DNA of 64,000 bases from Enterococcus sp. HY326 (lineage in GTDB: Bacteria; Bacillota; Bacilli; Lactobacillales; Enterococcaceae), in assembly GCF_026157065.1 (NCBI RefSeq), contig NZ_JANLGQ010000002.1, forward strand, positions 124,001 to 188,000, in the 5' to 3' direction. Position numbers and translations under genes: made by a program. Below the pieces are notes generated by a model that worked only from the letters and a program-made list of their open reading frames with translations, ran no database searches and had not been told where the DNA came from. Positions 25,214 through 35,443 of the stretch are shown in pieces (position 1 is the stretch's first letter; the number at the start of each line of letters is the position of its first letter).

Positions 25214-27325
25214 ATGACATTAGTTGAGATAATTATCGTCTTTGCATTTGCCGTAACCATTTCAAATGTGGTAAACCGAATTTTACCGAACATCCCCTTA
25301 CCCTTGATTCAAATATTTTTTGGAGTTTTAATCGGGATGACGGAGATTGGCAGTGATATTACCTTTGTCCCTGAATTATTTTTGGTAATGATTATTGCGC
25401 CGTTATTATTTCGTGAGGGTGAAACAATTAATGTTCGCGCTTTGCTGAATAATCTCGGAACAATCATATTTTTGGCTTTCGGTGGTGTAATCCTCACACT
25501 TTTAGGTGTGGGGGTTACACTTTATTATTTGCTGCCGACGGTTCCTTTGGCCGCCTGCTTTGCCTTTGGCGCAGCGCTAGGCCCAACCGATGCAGTCGCA
25601 GTAAAATCGTTGTCTGGCCGTCTTTCCTTGCCAGAACGCTCCCTACAAATTCTTGAAGGAGAAGGGCTATTAAATGATGCATCCGGCGTTACCGCCTTTC
25701 AGTTTGCCATCGCTGCCCTAACGACCGGCAGCTTTTCTGTCATCAATGCCTCTGAAACTTTGATTTTCTCAACCATCGGTGGTATTTTGGTGGGTGTCAT
25801 TTTAGTTTGGCTGAAACGACAGGTCGTTCAATTAATTGAAAAAGCGGCAGCCAAAGATGTAGCCGGCTATTTGCTGATCGAATTACTGCTGCCATTTTTA
25901 GCCTATTTGATTGCGGAAGAATTTCATGTCTCAGGGATTATCGCAGTTGTCGTTTCTGGTGTTTTGCAGGCCTCTGAGTTTCAAAAGGTCAGCATTTTTG
26001 ATGCTAAACTTTCAAATGTTTCGGACACGACCTGGTCTACGATGGCCTTTATGCTTAATGCTTTAGTTTTTATTTTTCTAGGTGTGGAATTATCCCAAGT
26101 CTTTTCGCCAATTTGGCAAAGTAGTGTGTATTCCAACTGGCATTTATTTTTTGTCGTCGTCGTGATAACGATTATGCTTTTTGTTTTACGGTTTGCTTTC
26201 ATTACAGTTTTTTGGGGCTTTAAAGACGGCTTTAAAAAATTGCGCAGTCAGTTCCATGATATTTTAGTTTTAACCTTTGGTGGAGTAAAAGGAACCGTCA
26301 GTTTAGCGACTATTTTTATTTTGCCGATTACTATTAATGATATGACCTTTGAATATCGTTCACTCTTACTTTTTATCACCGCTTGCGTCATCTTAATGAC
26401 GCTTTTGGTGGGAATATTAGTCTTACCGTTATTAGCTGGCGATGAACCAGAGGAAGTCTCTGAAACTGACCGTTTAAATATCGATATTTTGCGGGAAGTG
26501 ATGGATGAATTGAATCAAGAGTTGCCGACTAAACCTGAGGCCATTCAAAATATTGCCGCTGAAACGGTGATTGATAATTATCAGGACCGTATCAGTGAAC
26601 TCCATGGCCAGCATATGACCAATTCAGAAAAACAGGAAGTCCAAGAGTTACAAGCCTTAATTATTTCGATTGAAAAAGACAGCCTGGACCGCAGTTATAG
26701 AGAGGGAAAAATCAGTGCCAATGGTTATCGTTTTTATTCCCGTTTTATCGCAGACTTTGAAAATTCTGTGACACGGCAAATTTTGTCCTTTTTAGGCTTT
26801 TGGCTCATCTTTGTCCGTCAGATAATTGTCATTTTCACCCATCCAAGACTATGGTGGGAACGCAATCGTACCCCGAGAAACCGTTTGTTAAATGAAAAAG
26901 ATGTGACGGCAATTCGTGAGTTATTGGAGCATAATTCCCAATTAATCTTTGACAGTTTTGAAAACTTAGAAGGGGTTTACGATGAGAGTTTGTTACAATA
27001 TTTTACGAATAAACGGAAAATTCTTTTAAGCCGAATCAATCAAGGCACGTTAATTACGGCCATGACCATTCAGCAAGAACCTGTTTATGAAAAAGAAATG
27101 ATTCGTGGCTACTATTTAGAGCGGAAGATTATTGATAGCTATGAAGTCTCTGAGAAAATTTCGACACTAGAGGCCAATTCCTTCCGTCAAGAAGTCAATT
27201 TGTTGGAATCTTATTCGATTAATAATCTCAATGAACGGGAACCTTTGAGTCTGTTAATTCGGCGCAAAGGCGGTACCAAAAAAAATGTACCCCAAGTGTC
27301 ACAAAATGAAGAGGGTGAGAATTAG
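25214..27325 (+). CDS. Na+/H+ (monovalent cation/proton) antiporter, CPA1 family
   Basis: 703 residues: about twelve membrane helices in the first 410 residues, then a long cytoplasmic tail. Family landmarks are FFGVLIGM, FREGETINVRALLNN, GAALGPTDAVAVKSL with the ion-binding Asp, EGEGLLNDASGVTAFQF, and FGGVKGTVSLATIFILP. It exports Na+ or K+ in exchange for protons for pH and salt homeostasis. The tail carries helical segments but no recognised nucleotide-binding fold. RBS GGGAGGG; own terminator. Confidence 0.92.
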   Translation: MTLVEIIIVFAFAVTISNVVNRILPNIPLPLIQIFFGVLIGMTEIGSDITFVPELFLVMIIAPLLFREGETINVRALLNNLGTIIFLAFGGVILTLLGVGVTLYYLLPTVPLAACFAFGAALGPTDAVAVKSLSGRLSLPERSLQILEGEGLLNDASGVTAFQFAIAALTTGSFSVINASETLIFSTIGGILVGVILVWLKRQVVQLIEKAAAKDVAGYLLIELLLPFLAYLIAEEFHVSGIIAVVVSGVLQASEFQKVSIFDAKLSNVSDTTWSTMAFMLNALVFIFLGVELSQVFSPIWQSSVYSNWHLFFVVVVITIMLFVLRFAFITVFWGFKDGFKKLRSQFHDILVLTFGGVKGTVSLATIFILPITINDMTFEYRSLLLFITACVILMTLLVGILVLPLLAGDEPEEVSETDRLNIDILREVMDELNQELPTKPEAIQNIAAETVIDNYQDRISELHGQHMTNSEKQEVQELQALIISIEKDSLDRSYREGKISANGYRFYSRFIADFENSVTRQILSFLGFWLIFVRQIIVIFTHPRLWWERNRTPRNRLLNEKDVTAIRELLEHNSQLIFDSFENLEGVYDESLLQYFTNKRKILLSRINQGTLITAMTIQQEPVYEKEMIRGYYLERKIIDSYEVSEKISTLEANSFRQEVNLLESYSINNLNEREPLSLLIRRKGGTKKNVPQVSQNEEGEN

Positions 27326-27347
27326 CAATGTAATTCTCACTTTTTTT
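27315..27347 (+). terminator. Terminator of the antiporter gene
   Basis: GTGAGAATTA (27315-27324, overlapping the stop codon) pairs with TAATTCTCAC (27331-27340), followed by TTTTTTT. Confidence 0.88.
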
Positions 27348-27420
27348 GTGGTAAAATCAGAAAAATAAGACGGTTCTGTTTTAAAAAAAATTGGCCGTTC
27401 AATAGGGAAAGAAGGCTGAC

Positions 27421-29316
27421 ATGAAAGAACTAACAGTTAGCAAATTAACCAAAACTTATGGTGAAAAGACGTTGTTTGACCAAGTGTCTTTTTTGATTCA
27501 TGAAAAAGACCGCATCGGTTTGATTGGCGTCAATGGAACCGGAAAAACAAGCTTACTAAATATCTTAGCGGGGCGTGACAGTGGTGACGGCGATGTTGCT
27601 GCCGTTCAATATCCTAATGATTATCGGATTGGCTATCTCTCACAGGACATGGCGATTGATGAAGAGCTCACCGTCTTAGAGGCGGTTTTTCAAGGGGACA
27701 ATCAACTGATTCGCACAGTTCGCAATTATGAAGCAGCGTTGTTAGCCTTGGATGAACAAGGCGGCGAGGCAAGTGTTCAAAGACAATATGCTCAAGCCGA
27801 AGAAGCGATGAACAAAGAAGACGCTTGGCTGACGGACACCAATGCCAAAATTATTTTGCAAAAACTAGGCATCTCAACCCTTGGGAAAAAAATTAAAGAG
27901 CTTTCCGGCGGTCAAAAAAAACGAGTGGGTTTAGCGCAGGTTTTGATTGATGAACCGGATTTATTATTGTTGGATGAACCGACCAACCATTTGGATTACG
28001 AAGCGATTCAATGGCTGGAGGGCTATTTGAATCAATATCGTGGTGCTCTTTTGATGGTCACCCATGACCGCTACTTTTTAGATCGGGTCACCAACCGAAT
28101 TTTTGAGTTGAGCTTTGGCAAGCTGTATGAATACAAAGGCAATTATGAAGCTTATATTATTGAAAAAGCTGAGCGGGAACGAATTTCTCAAGAACAAGAA
28201 GGCAAACGCAAGCAGTTGTATAAACAAGAGCTGGCGTGGATGCAGGCGGGCGTTCAAGGTCGGGGAACGAAACAGCAGGCGCGGATTAATCGTTTTGAAG
28301 ATTTGCAGGATAATCTTTATCAGGTAAAAAATAATGATGATGTGGAAATCAATATTTCGACACAGCGCTTAGGCAAGCAAGTTTTAGAAATCCAAAACGG
28401 CGACTACACGATTGTTCAGCAGCCAATTCTCAGAGAGTTCAATTTACTGATTCAAGCCCGTGAACGTTTAGGTATTACCGGTCAAAATGGTGCCGGTAAG
28501 TCAACTCTTTTAAATATTCTAGCCGGACGCTTGCCATTGGATTCAGGAACCTATATAATCGGCGAAACTGTTCACTTGGCTTATTACACCCAACAAAACG
28601 AAGAGATGGATCCCGAAAAACGGATGATTGCTTATTTGCAAGAGGCTGCTGAGACAGCCAAACAAAGCGATGGGACTCAAATTGGCGTCGCTGAATTATT
28701 GGAACGATTTTTATTTCCCCGTTTTATGCATGGCACGAAAATCGGCAAATTATCCGGCGGTGAAAAACGCCGATTATTTCTACTAAAGTTGTTGATTCAA
28801 CAGCCCAATGTTTTATTGTTGGATGAACCGACGAATGATTTAGATATTGCCACATTAACCGTCTTAGAGGATTATCTGCAAAGTTTTCCTGGCGCTGTTA
28901 TCTGCGTGTCCCATGACCGTTACTTTTTAGACAAAGTTGCCCAAAAGCTGCTCGTGTTTCAAGGGGCAGCGAAGATTATCAGCTATTTTGGGAATATGAG
29001 TGAGTATTTAGCAGCCGCTGAAACGCTCGCTAAACCTAAAGAGACTCCACTAGCCAAAACACCCACAACTAGTGGGGAATCCGACAGTCCAGTTAAAGAA
29101 AAAACGAAATTGTCTTATATGGAACAAAAAGAATGGGCAACAATCGAAGATGAGATTGCCCTATTAGAAGAAAAAATTACTGAACTAGAGGAAGAGATGA
29201 ATCATACCGGTTCTGATTTTCCTAAACTACAGGCGTTGCAACAAGAAGTTGAAGTAACCCAATTAAGTTTAGATGAAAAATTAGAACGTTGGGAATATCT
29301 CAGCGAATTCAGTTAA
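27421..29316 (+). CDS. ABC-F protein, YfmR/Uup type
   Basis: A 631-residue soluble ABC-F ATPase acting on ribosomes or replication-associated structures. Two ABC domains have Walker [10 protein letters not shown] and GQNGAGKST, signatures [10 protein letters not shown] and [10 protein letters not shown], Walker [13 protein letters not shown] and [12 protein letters not shown], and an inter-domain linker with [28 protein letters not shown]. The C-terminal coiled coil (about 555-631, [16 protein letters not shown]) marks the Uup/YfmR branch rather than the resistance branch. Upstream of thyA by 14 bases. Confidence 0.9.
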   Translation: MKELTVSKLTKTYGEKTLFDQVSFLIHEKDRIGLIGVNGTGKTSLLNILAGRDSGDGDVAAVQYPNDYRIGYLSQDMAIDEELTVLEAVFQGDNQLIRTVRNYEAALLALDEQGGEASVQRQYAQAEEAMNKEDAWLTDTNAKIILQKLGISTLGKKIKELSGGQKKRVGLAQVLIDEPDLLLLDEPTNHLDYEAIQWLEGYLNQYRGALLMVTHDRYFLDRVTNRIFELSFGKLYEYKGNYEAYIIEKAERERISQEQEGKRKQLYKQELAWMQAGVQGRGTKQQARINRFEDLQDNLYQVKNNDDVEINISTQRLGKQVLEIQNGDYTIVQQPILREFNLLIQARERLGITGQNGAGKSTLLNILAGRLPLDSGTYIIGETVHLAYYTQQNEEMDPEKRMIAYLQEAAETAKQSDGTQIGVAELLERFLFPRFMHGTKIGKLSGGEKRRLFLLKLLIQQPNVLLLDEPTNDLDIATLTVLEDYLQSFPGAVICVSHDRYFLDKVAQKLLVFQGAAKIISYFGNMSEYLAAAETLAKPKETPLAKTPTTSGESDSPVKEKTKLSYMEQKEWATIEDEIALLEEKITELEEEMNHTGSDFPKLQALQQEVEVTQLSLDEKLERWEYLSEFS

Positions 29317-29330
29317 TCGGAGGGATTTTT

Positions 29331-30278
29331 GTGGAACAAGCCTACTTAGAATTAGGCCGCAAATTAATTGCAGAAGGAAATCACAAAGGCGACCGCACTG
29401 GTACTGGTACGTATAGTTTATTTGGCTATCAAATGCGTTTTGATTTAACAAAAGGCTTTCCGTTATTAACAACTAAACGAGTGCCTTTTGGTTTAATTAA
29501 AAGTGAGTTGCTTTGGTTTTTGAAAGGTGATACCAATATTCGCTACCTGTTGCAAAATAAAAACCATATTTGGGACGAGTGGGCCTTTGAACGTTATATT
29601 CAAAGTGAGGATTATACCGGACCTGATATGACGGATTTTGGTCGTCGCAGTCTAGTGGATGAAACCTTTAATCAGGAGTATCAAAAAGAATTGGCAGACT
29701 TTTGTGAAAAAATTGTCGCCGATGAAGCCTTTGCTAAAAAGCATGGCGATTTAGGGAAAGTTTATGGCTATCAATGGCGTCACTGGGAGACTGCAGATGG
29801 TAGTTTTATCGATCAGATTAAAGATGTCATTGAAATGATTAAAACCAATCCTGATTCCCGCCGTTTAATTGTTTCAGCATGGAATCCAGAAGATGTGCCA
29901 ACAATGGCTTTGCCGCCTTGTCACACGATGTTCCAATTTTATGTCAATGATGGCAAACTAAGCTGCCAGCTTTATCAACGCAGTGCCGATGTCTTTTTGG
30001 GGGTTCCTTTTAATATTGCCAGCTACGCCTTGCTGACGCATTTAATTGCCCATGAAACAGGTTTAGCAGTTGGTGATTTTATCCATACTTTAGGAGATGC
30101 GCATCTTTATAGCAACCACATAGAGCAAATGAAAGAACAACTGAACAGAGAGGTTAGAGAATTTCCGACCTTGGTCTTAAATCCCGACAAACAATCGGTT
30201 TTTGATTTTGAAATGGAAGACATCACCGTTGAAAACTATAATCCTCATCCAACAATTAAAGCACCGATTGCTGTATAG
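29331..30278 (+). CDS. thyA: Thymidylate synthase
   Basis: A 315-residue enzyme converting dUMP and methylene-THF to dTMP and dihydrofolate. The long Lactobacillus-casei-type form (insert around residues 90-140) with [13 protein letters not shown], the catalytic Cys in [36 protein letters not shown] and the final [12 protein letters not shown] 29331 is used because GGAGGG precedes it; an earlier in-frame start at 29289 lies inside the ABC-F gene. Its product dihydrofolate is the substrate of FolA encoded after the repeat array. Confidence 0.96.
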   Translation: MEQAYLELGRKLIAEGNHKGDRTGTGTYSLFGYQMRFDLTKGFPLLTTKRVPFGLIKSELLWFLKGDTNIRYLLQNKNHIWDEWAFERYIQSEDYTGPDMTDFGRRSLVDETFNQEYQKELADFCEKIVADEAFAKKHGDLGKVYGYQWRHWETADGSFIDQIKDVIEMIKTNPDSRRLIVSAWNPEDVPTMALPPCHTMFQFYVNDGKLSCQLYQRSADVFLGVPFNIASYALLTHLIAHETGLAVGDFIHTLGDAHLYSNHIEQMKEQLNREVREFPTLVLNPDKQSVFDFEMEDITVENYNPHPTIKAPIAV

Positions 30279-30304
30279 TTTGGTAGTTAATGGATTAACG
30301 AAAA

Positions 30305-30850
30305 CCAGTTTAGCAGAATGGTATACGGCGTGAAAATCAACCTAATTTTTTGTAAAATAAATTATTACCTTAATATGAACAAGGATGCCAGTTCCGTTTT
30401 TCGCAGTATCAAAGATTAGGTAGCACTTAATAAGCTTTTTAAATAACACAAAGAGGTATCCAGTTTAACGGAATGGTATACGGAGTGAGAATCGACCTAA
30501 TTTTTTGCAAAAAAAATTATTACCTTAATACGAACGAGGATGCCAGTTCCGTTTTTCGCAGTATCAAAGATTAGGTGGCACTTAATAAGCTTTTTAAACA
30601 ACACAAAGAATTACCCGGTTTAACGGAATGGTATACGGAGTGAAAATCAACCTAATTTTTTTGAAAAAAATTATTACCTTAATACGAACAAGGATGCCAG
30701 TTCCGTTTTTTTGCAGTATCAAGAGTTGAGAGACAATTATTTAAATGTTTAAACAACACAAAGAGGTATCCAGTTTAACGGAATGGTATACGGAGTGAGA
30801 CTCGACCTAATTTTTTTGCAAAAAAAAATTATTACATTAATACGAACGAG
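30305..30850 (+). repeat. Tandem array, period exactly 155 bp, upstream of folA
   Basis: Unit starts CCAGTTTA/CCGGTTTA recur at 30305, 30460, 30615 and 30770, each exactly 155 bases apart. Three full units are followed by a partial one that runs into the folA ribosome binding site. Within each full unit, AACGGAATGG (for example 30467-30476) can pair with CCAGTTCCGTT (30543-30553), followed by five or more Ts, giving a long-looped terminator-like hairpin. Each unit also has a TTGCAA-like box and a TAATAC or TAATAT box about 15 bases later. There is no gene in the array. Confidence 0.93.
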
Positions 30851-30860
30851 GAGAACAAAA

Positions 30861-31349
30861 ATGTTAGCAGCTATTTGGGCGCAAGATGAGAAGGGATTAA
30901 TCGGCAAGGATGAAACACTGCCGTGGCACGTTCCCAACGACTTAAAATTTTTTAAACATATGACTGAAAATAATACAGTAGTGATGGGGCGTAAAACTTT
31001 TGAAGGCATGGGCAAGCGGCCTTTACCTAATCGTCAGACCATCGTTTTGACGAGTGATGAGAATTATCAGGTAGAGGGCGTTAAGGTCTTTCATGATATT
31101 GAAGCTGTTTTAAGTTATGCTGAAGAGAACGAAGGGATTACCTTTATTGCTGGCGGTTCAGTTGTCTTTAAAGAGTTTTTACCCTATTGCACGATTTTAT
31201 ACCGAACCGTGATTGGTCATGTGTTTGAAGGGGACACTTATTTTCCCAATTTAGATTGGGATGAGTGGCATCTAGTAAGTGTCAGCGAAGGGGAAATTGA
31301 TGAGAAAAACCGTTATAGCCAATCCTATGAAACGTATCAAAGAGGCTAG
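30861..31349 (+). CDS. folA: Dihydrofolate reductase
   Basis: A 162-residue enzyme reducing dihydrofolate to THF with NADPH, the trimethoprim target. MLAAIWAQDEKGLIGKDETLPWHVPNDLKFFK has the conserved WxxPxD active-site Asp (about residue 27); MGRKTFEGMG, PLPNRQTIVLT and FIAGGSVVFKEFLP follow. ATG 30861 behind GAGGAG; the frame stays open into the repeat array, but the family starts at this Met. It follows thyA across the 155-bp repeat array. High confidence. Confidence 0.96.
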   Translation: MLAAIWAQDEKGLIGKDETLPWHVPNDLKFFKHMTENNTVVMGRKTFEGMGKRPLPNRQTIVLTSDENYQVEGVKVFHDIEAVLSYAEENEGITFIAGGSVVFKEFLPYCTILYRTVIGHVFEGDTYFPNLDWDEWHLVSVSEGEIDEKNRYSQSYETYQRG

Positions 31350-31396
31350 TAGTGATTTTACTTTACATAATTTTCAAAAAGAACTTCAAAATAAAC

Positions 31397-31439
31397 AAAA
31401 AATCCTCCGATGACTTGATTTTCATCGGGGGATTTTTTG
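31397..31439. terminator. Bidirectional terminator between folA and hemolysin III gene
   Basis: AAAAAATCCTCCGATGA pairs with TCATCGGGGGATTTTTT around a short loop; A and T tracts on both sides serve both strands. Confidence 0.85.
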
Positions 31440-31470
31440 TTTAAAATTATTTTTAGGCCGTCAATTTTTG

Positions 31471-32124
31471 TCAGGTGTAAAATAAAACTGAAAAATACAT
31501 AAAGCCTGCGCCTAGCATGACAAACAGATGCCAAACAACATGCATAAAGCGAACATTTTTCAAGCTATAAAAGGCCGCTCCAATTGTGTAAGAAAGGCCG
31601 CCAGCGACTAACAGGCTAATGCCGGCGACACCTAAGGAATCATACAAAGGTTTTGCCGCAATCAAACAGAGCCAGCCCATGATAATATAAATAATTGTCG
31701 AGGCCTTGGAAACACTTTTAGTTCGGTGCAAAGTGACTGCCTTAAAGACCACGCCAATAATTGCAAAGGTCCAAATTAAACCAAAGAGGGTCCAGCCCAG
31801 CCAACCTTGGATACTAACCAAACAATACGGCGTATAACTGCCGGCAATTAGTAAAAAAATTGAGCTGTGATCGAAGACTTGGAAAACTTTTTTCGCTCTA
31901 GTAAAAATCAGGCTGTGAAAAAGTGTTGAGGCCAAGAATAAAAGAATCATCATCGAGCCGTAAATCGTATAAGAGACTACCCGAATCGGTGAGTCTAAGC
32001 CAACTCCTTTGATGATTAATAAGACTAGTCCGGCTACACTTAAGCCAAACCCAATTCCGTGGGTCACGGCATTTAGGACTTCATTTAAAATCCAATAGTT
32101 TCTGGTGAATTTGCTGTTTTCCAT
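31471..32124 (-). CDS. Hemolysin III / PAQR-family membrane protein
   Basis: 217 residues with seven membrane helices of the HlyIII (PAQR) family: ILNEVLNAVTHGIGFGLSVAG, STLFHSLIFTRAKKVFQVFDHSSIFLLIAGSYTP with the metal-site histidines, and a C-terminal MHVVWHLFVMLGAGFMYFSV. Despite the name, most homologues are not shown to be haemolytic. Monocistronic and convergent with folA. Confidence 0.9.
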   Translation of the reverse strand: MENSKFTRNYWILNEVLNAVTHGIGFGLSVAGLVLLIIKGVGLDSPIRVVSYTIYGSMMILLFLASTLFHSLIFTRAKKVFQVFDHSSIFLLIAGSYTPYCLVSIQGWLGWTLFGLIWTFAIIGVVFKAVTLHRTKSVSKASTIIYIIMGWLCLIAAKPLYDSLGVAGISLLVAGGLSYTIGAAFYSLKNVRFMHVVWHLFVMLGAGFMYFSVLFYT

Positions 32125-32249
32125 GAAATCGACTTCCTTTTCTTAATTTAATGAAAAAAAAACTTTTGTCTGTTATACTATGAAAGAATAAATTCTAGGA
32201 TTATTTTACCACGTAATGTCCATATTTTTAAAGAGAGAGTGATCAATCA

Positions 32250-33092
32250 ATGAAAAAAATTAAGATCGTGACGGATTCTTCGTGTACAATGGAGCAATCG
32301 CTACGGGATAATTTAAACATACACATGATGCCTTTGTCTGTTATGATTGACGGTGTTGTCTACCGAGACGATGATAACTTAAGCGGTGAAGATTTCATGG
32401 AAATGATGGCCCAAGCGAAAACTTTACCAAAAACTTCGCAGCCACCAATCGGTGAATTTGTCGAGTTGTACGATCAATTAGGGGCTGATGGCAGTGAAGT
32501 CATATCCATCCACATGACGAAAAATTTAAGCGGTACCGTGGAAGCCGCTCGCCAAGCCAGTCATCTGACCAACACGAAGGTCACGGTAATTGATAGTGAC
32601 TTTACTGATCAATCTTTAGCTTTTCAAGTGATTCAAGCGGCTCAACTAGCCGAAGAAGGCGCCAGCCGCGAAGAAATTTTAGCAGAAATTGAGCTTGTTA
32701 AAAACAACGGCAAATTATTTATCGGCATTGCTGGCTTAGATAACTTAGTCAAAGGTGGCCGCATTAGCCGAGTGACTGGGATGCTATCTAGTTTTTTAAA
32801 TATTAAAGTTGTGATGAATTTTGAACATGCAGAATTAGTGCCTGTTGTAAAAGGCCGGGGAACTAAAACTTTTATGAAGTGGTTTGATGAATTAAAAACC
32901 GAGTTGTCAAAACTGACAACTGTTCGTAAGATTGGCATTTCCCATGCCAATGCCGCAGAATTGGCGGAAGATTTTTATCGTGGGTTAAAGGATCTTTTCC
33001 CAGATAAAGATATAACTGTACTGCACACCAATCCAGTTATTGCAACCCATACTGGACCGGGTGCTTTTGCGATCATGTATTATACTGATTAA
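32250..33092 (+). CDS. DegV family fatty-acid-binding protein
   Basis: A 280-residue DegV (FakB-type) protein that binds a fatty acid for phosphorylation by FakA. VTDSSCTMEQSL at the start, TSQPPIGEFVELYD, HMTKNLSGTVEAAR, IDSDFTDQSLAFQV, and the C-terminal THTGPGAFAIMYY are family landmarks. RBS AGAGAGAG. A second DegV is encoded at 56739-57596. It lies upstream of ypmR but is separated from it by a strong terminator. Confidence 0.9.
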   Translation: MKKIKIVTDSSCTMEQSLRDNLNIHMMPLSVMIDGVVYRDDDNLSGEDFMEMMAQAKTLPKTSQPPIGEFVELYDQLGADGSEVISIHMTKNLSGTVEAARQASHLTNTKVTVIDSDFTDQSLAFQVIQAAQLAEEGASREEILAEIELVKNNGKLFIGIAGLDNLVKGGRISRVTGMLSSFLNIKVVMNFEHAELVPVVKGRGTKTFMKWFDELKTELSKLTTVRKIGISHANAAELAEDFYRGLKDLFPDKDITVLHTNPVIATHTGPGAFAIMYYTD

Positions 33093-33110
33093 CGATTGAA
33101 AGCAGGTATT

Positions 33111-33167
33111 GGATTGGTTAGTTTTTCAGGAAGTATCCTGTGAAACTAACTGCCAATTCCTTTTTTT
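33111..33167 (+). terminator. Terminator after degV
   Basis: A long stem in which GGATTGGTTAGTTT (33111-33124) pairs with AAACTAACTGCCAATTCC with a small bulge, capped by CAGGA-AGTA-TCCTG, then TTTTTTT. It argues against a ypmR start at 33140, which would lie inside the stem. Confidence 0.88.
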
Positions 33168-33199
33168 CTATCGATTTCAAAGAAGTAGAGTGGCGAAAA

Positions 33200-34192
33200 A
33201 TGAAAACAATTCATAAAAAAATAGTGATAATTATCATGGCTTTTTTAGTGGTTTTAGGTTTGACGATTATCATTTTAAATCAATTGGTACCAAAGGCCCA
33301 GCCCCGCTGGAACGTGGCCTCTGAAGAAGTCAGGGAAGCCAATGCGGGAACGGAGCTAAATTACACAGCGGTCGGTGATTCTTTGACAGAAGGCGTTGGC
33401 GATGTCACCAATCAAGGAGGCTTTGTTCATCTGCTAGCCAATAATTTAGAAGATTATTACGGCTTTAAAACAGTGAATGATAGTAATTTTGGCGTTGCAG
33501 GTGAGCGCAGCGATCAAATTAATAAACGCTTAACCAACGATACCGACCTGCAGGAGAGTTTGCAGGCTGCTGACTTTATCACAGTGACAGTTGGCGGCAA
33601 TGATTTGCTGCGGGTTTTTCAGCAAAACTTTTTTAATAATTTAAGCGTGGATACTTTTACCGAACCGATGGAAGAGTATCAAGGGCGCCTTGAGGAAATG
33701 TTTGATCTGATTCGCCAGCAAAATGCTACAGCGCCGATTTATGTTGTTGGCATTTACAATCCGTATTATCTGACTTTTTCGGAAATTACTGAAATCCAGA
33801 CAATTTTTGATAATTGGAATGTCAGCACAGAAGAAATTGTCGAAGCAGAGGCGAATGCTTTCTTTATTCCGGTAAATGATTTATTGTATCAAGGAGTTAA
33901 CGGAAATGTAGGAGTTGGAGAAGATGTTTCTGATGAGGAGATGGACTCGGCCGCTACTTTAGATACGGCTGAAACGACCTCTTCGTCAACGGTTGAATCC
34001 AGCACAACTGAGTCCTCTACAATTGACTCTAGCACCAGAAGTACCAGCAACAATGCATTATATGACGGTGATAATTTTCATCCAAACAATTTAGGCTATC
34101 AGCTAATCGCCAATGCTGTACGCAATGAATTAATCAATACAGAAGCATTATGGATGCCTGAAGGGGGAGTACCAAGTGAAACAAGTCAATAA
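33200..34192 (+). CDS. SGNH/GDSL lipase-like exported protein (YpmR-like)
   Basis: A 330-residue secreted or membrane-anchored hydrolase. Signal-anchor at about residues 7-28; SGNH blocks GDSLTEGVGD (nucleophile Ser, block I), the Gly of block II in SNFGVAGERSDQ, VGGNDLLR (block III Asn) and the C-terminal DNFHPNNLGYQ with catalytic Asp/His. A Ser/Thr-rich insertion (about 255-300) precedes block V. ATG 33200 gives the signal segment at the N-terminus. It overlaps the YpmS gene by 17 bases. Confidence 0.88.
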   Translation: MKTIHKKIVIIIMAFLVVLGLTIIILNQLVPKAQPRWNVASEEVREANAGTELNYTAVGDSLTEGVGDVTNQGGFVHLLANNLEDYYGFKTVNDSNFGVAGERSDQINKRLTNDTDLQESLQAADFITVTVGGNDLLRVFQQNFFNNLSVDTFTEPMEEYQGRLEEMFDLIRQQNATAPIYVVGIYNPYYLTFSEITEIQTIFDNWNVSTEEIVEAEANAFFIPVNDLLYQGVNGNVGVGEDVSDEEMDSAATLDTAETTSSSTVESSTTESSTIDSSTRSTSNNALYDGDNFHPNNLGYQLIANAVRNELINTEALWMPEGGVPSETSQ

Positions 34193-34898
34193 TCATGAGC
34201 AAGAGCAGTCGGTTGAAGAAAATCCCCAGAAATCATTAGGGAAAATCAAAAAAAACGGCGGACCAAAAAATCCTAAAAAACTAAAACTTAATCCTTGGCA
34301 GCTTGCTTTTTTTGCTTTGCTAGCAATTGTTGTCGGCAGTGGAATTTTTGTTGTCATGCGGGTGCTTGAGCCCAGAGAAGATGCGACAAATCTAGTCGAA
34401 ACTGAGATTCCAACGGGAGATGCCCTCTTGTCAGTTAATACGGATAAAGAACATGTGAATGCCTTGATTGATCATTACTTAGAAGATTTTCAACAAGGGC
34501 AAGAGGTAACTTACTCTTTTTATTTGGACAATGAAGCACTCTTGACCGGTCAATTCACACTATTCGGTTTTCCGATTACCTTTTATTTTTATTTTGATCC
34601 TTATGTCTTGGAAAATGGCAATGTTCAATTAAGAGCCACCAGTTTGTCGATTGGTGCCTTAAATATGCCGATTACAGATATGCTAAATATGGTGCGGCGC
34701 AATTTTGATTTTCCTGACTGGGTCGAATTTAATGCCGACGATCAGACGGTCATCCTGCATCTTGATGAATTTGATGTGGGGGGCTTGCGACTGCGGGCAG
34801 AGAGAATTAATCTAATTGATGATGAGCTACGTTTGAGTATTTATTTGCCGGGAGAAACAGTCGGCACAACAGACTCAACGACAGATAGCGAAGAGTGA
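34176..34898 (+). CDS. YpmS family protein (DUF2140)
   Basis: 240 residues: a Lys/Pro-rich cytoplasmic start, one membrane helix (about 43-65), and an extracellular DUF2140 beta-domain ([58 protein letters not shown]). Conserved partner of YpmR in Bacillus; the role is unknown, perhaps envelope-related. GTG 34176 follows GGGGGAG inside the end of the lipase gene. Confidence 0.85.
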   Translation: MKQVNNHEQEQSVEENPQKSLGKIKKNGGPKNPKKLKLNPWQLAFFALLAIVVGSGIFVVMRVLEPREDATNLVETEIPTGDALLSVNTDKEHVNALIDHYLEDFQQGQEVTYSFYLDNEALLTGQFTLFGFPITFYFYFDPYVLENGNVQLRATSLSIGALNMPITDMLNMVRRNFDFPDWVEFNADDQTVILHLDEFDVGGLRLRAERINLIDDELRLSIYLPGETVGTTDSTTDSEE

Positions 34899-34912
34899 TG
34901 GGGGAGATAGTG

Positions 34913-35419
34913 ATGGAACGAGCAATTTTTGCCGGTGGATGTTTCTGGTGTATGATTCAGCCTTTTGATTCGCTGCCAGGCATTCAATCGATTTTTTCCG
35001 GTTATACCGGTGGATACGTCGAAAATCCAACGTATGAACAAGTTAAAGCTCATGAGACAGGTCACACTGAAGCTGTTGAAATTATTTTTGACCCTGAGAA
35101 AATCAGTTTTTCTGATTTGATTGACATCTATTGGCAGCAAACGGACCCGACTGACGCCTTGGGCCAATTTGAAGATCGTGGCGATAATTACCGGCCAGTG
35201 ATTTTTTATTTCAATGAAGAACAACGGGTGGCTGCTGAAAACAGCAAAGCTGAACTAGCTGCCAGTAGTCGCTTTAAAGAACCGATTGTCACAGCCATTG
35301 AACCGGCACAAAAATTTTACTTAGCAGAGGATTATCATCAGGATTATTATAAAAAAAATCCTGAGAACTTTAAGCGAAATCATGCCAGAAGAGAGCAGTT
35401 CCTCAAAGAAAACTGGTAA
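34913..35419 (+). CDS. msrA: Peptide methionine-(S)-S-oxide reductase
   Basis: A 168-residue cytoplasmic repair enzyme reducing methionine-S-sulfoxide in proteins. The catalytic GGCFWC (residues 8-13) is intact, followed by [25 protein letters not shown] and the [17 protein letters not shown] block. The ATG 34913 with GGGGGAGA is preferred over 34895. Part of the ypmR-ypmS-msrA-yozE block; no fused MsrB. Confidence 0.95.
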   Translation: MERAIFAGGCFWCMIQPFDSLPGIQSIFSGYTGGYVENPTYEQVKAHETGHTEAVEIIFDPEKISFSDLIDIYWQQTDPTDALGQFEDRGDNYRPVIFYFNEEQRVAAENSKAELAASSRFKEPIVTAIEPAQKFYLAEDYHQDYYKKNPENFKRNHARREQFLKENW

Positions 35420-35443
35420 AAATTTAACGAAGGGAAGAAACGG

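Noticed and set aside
27421-29316. Antibiotic-resistance ABC-F
   Set aside because: The C-terminal coiled coil and linker place it with housekeeping Uup/YfmR proteins, unlike the gene at 36639.
30305-30850. CRISPR array
   Set aside because: The repeat is the whole 155-bp unit in direct tandem with no short repeat plus unique spacers, and there are no cas genes.
30305-30860. THF riboswitch controlling folA
   Set aside because: I could not match the conserved tetrahydrofolate riboswitch core; the repeats and hairpin are described instead.
30783-30860. N-terminal extension of dihydrofolate reductase into the repeat
   Set aside because: The frame is open, but the extension is repeat sequence with no RBS, and the family begins at MLAAIWAQ with GAGGAG upstream.
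31471-32124. Virulence haemolysin
   Set aside because: The HlyIII name is historical; sequence shows only a PAQR-type membrane protein.
33140-33199. Earlier start for the YpmR-like lipase
   Set aside because: It would lie within the stem of a strong terminator and put 20 residues before the signal anchor.
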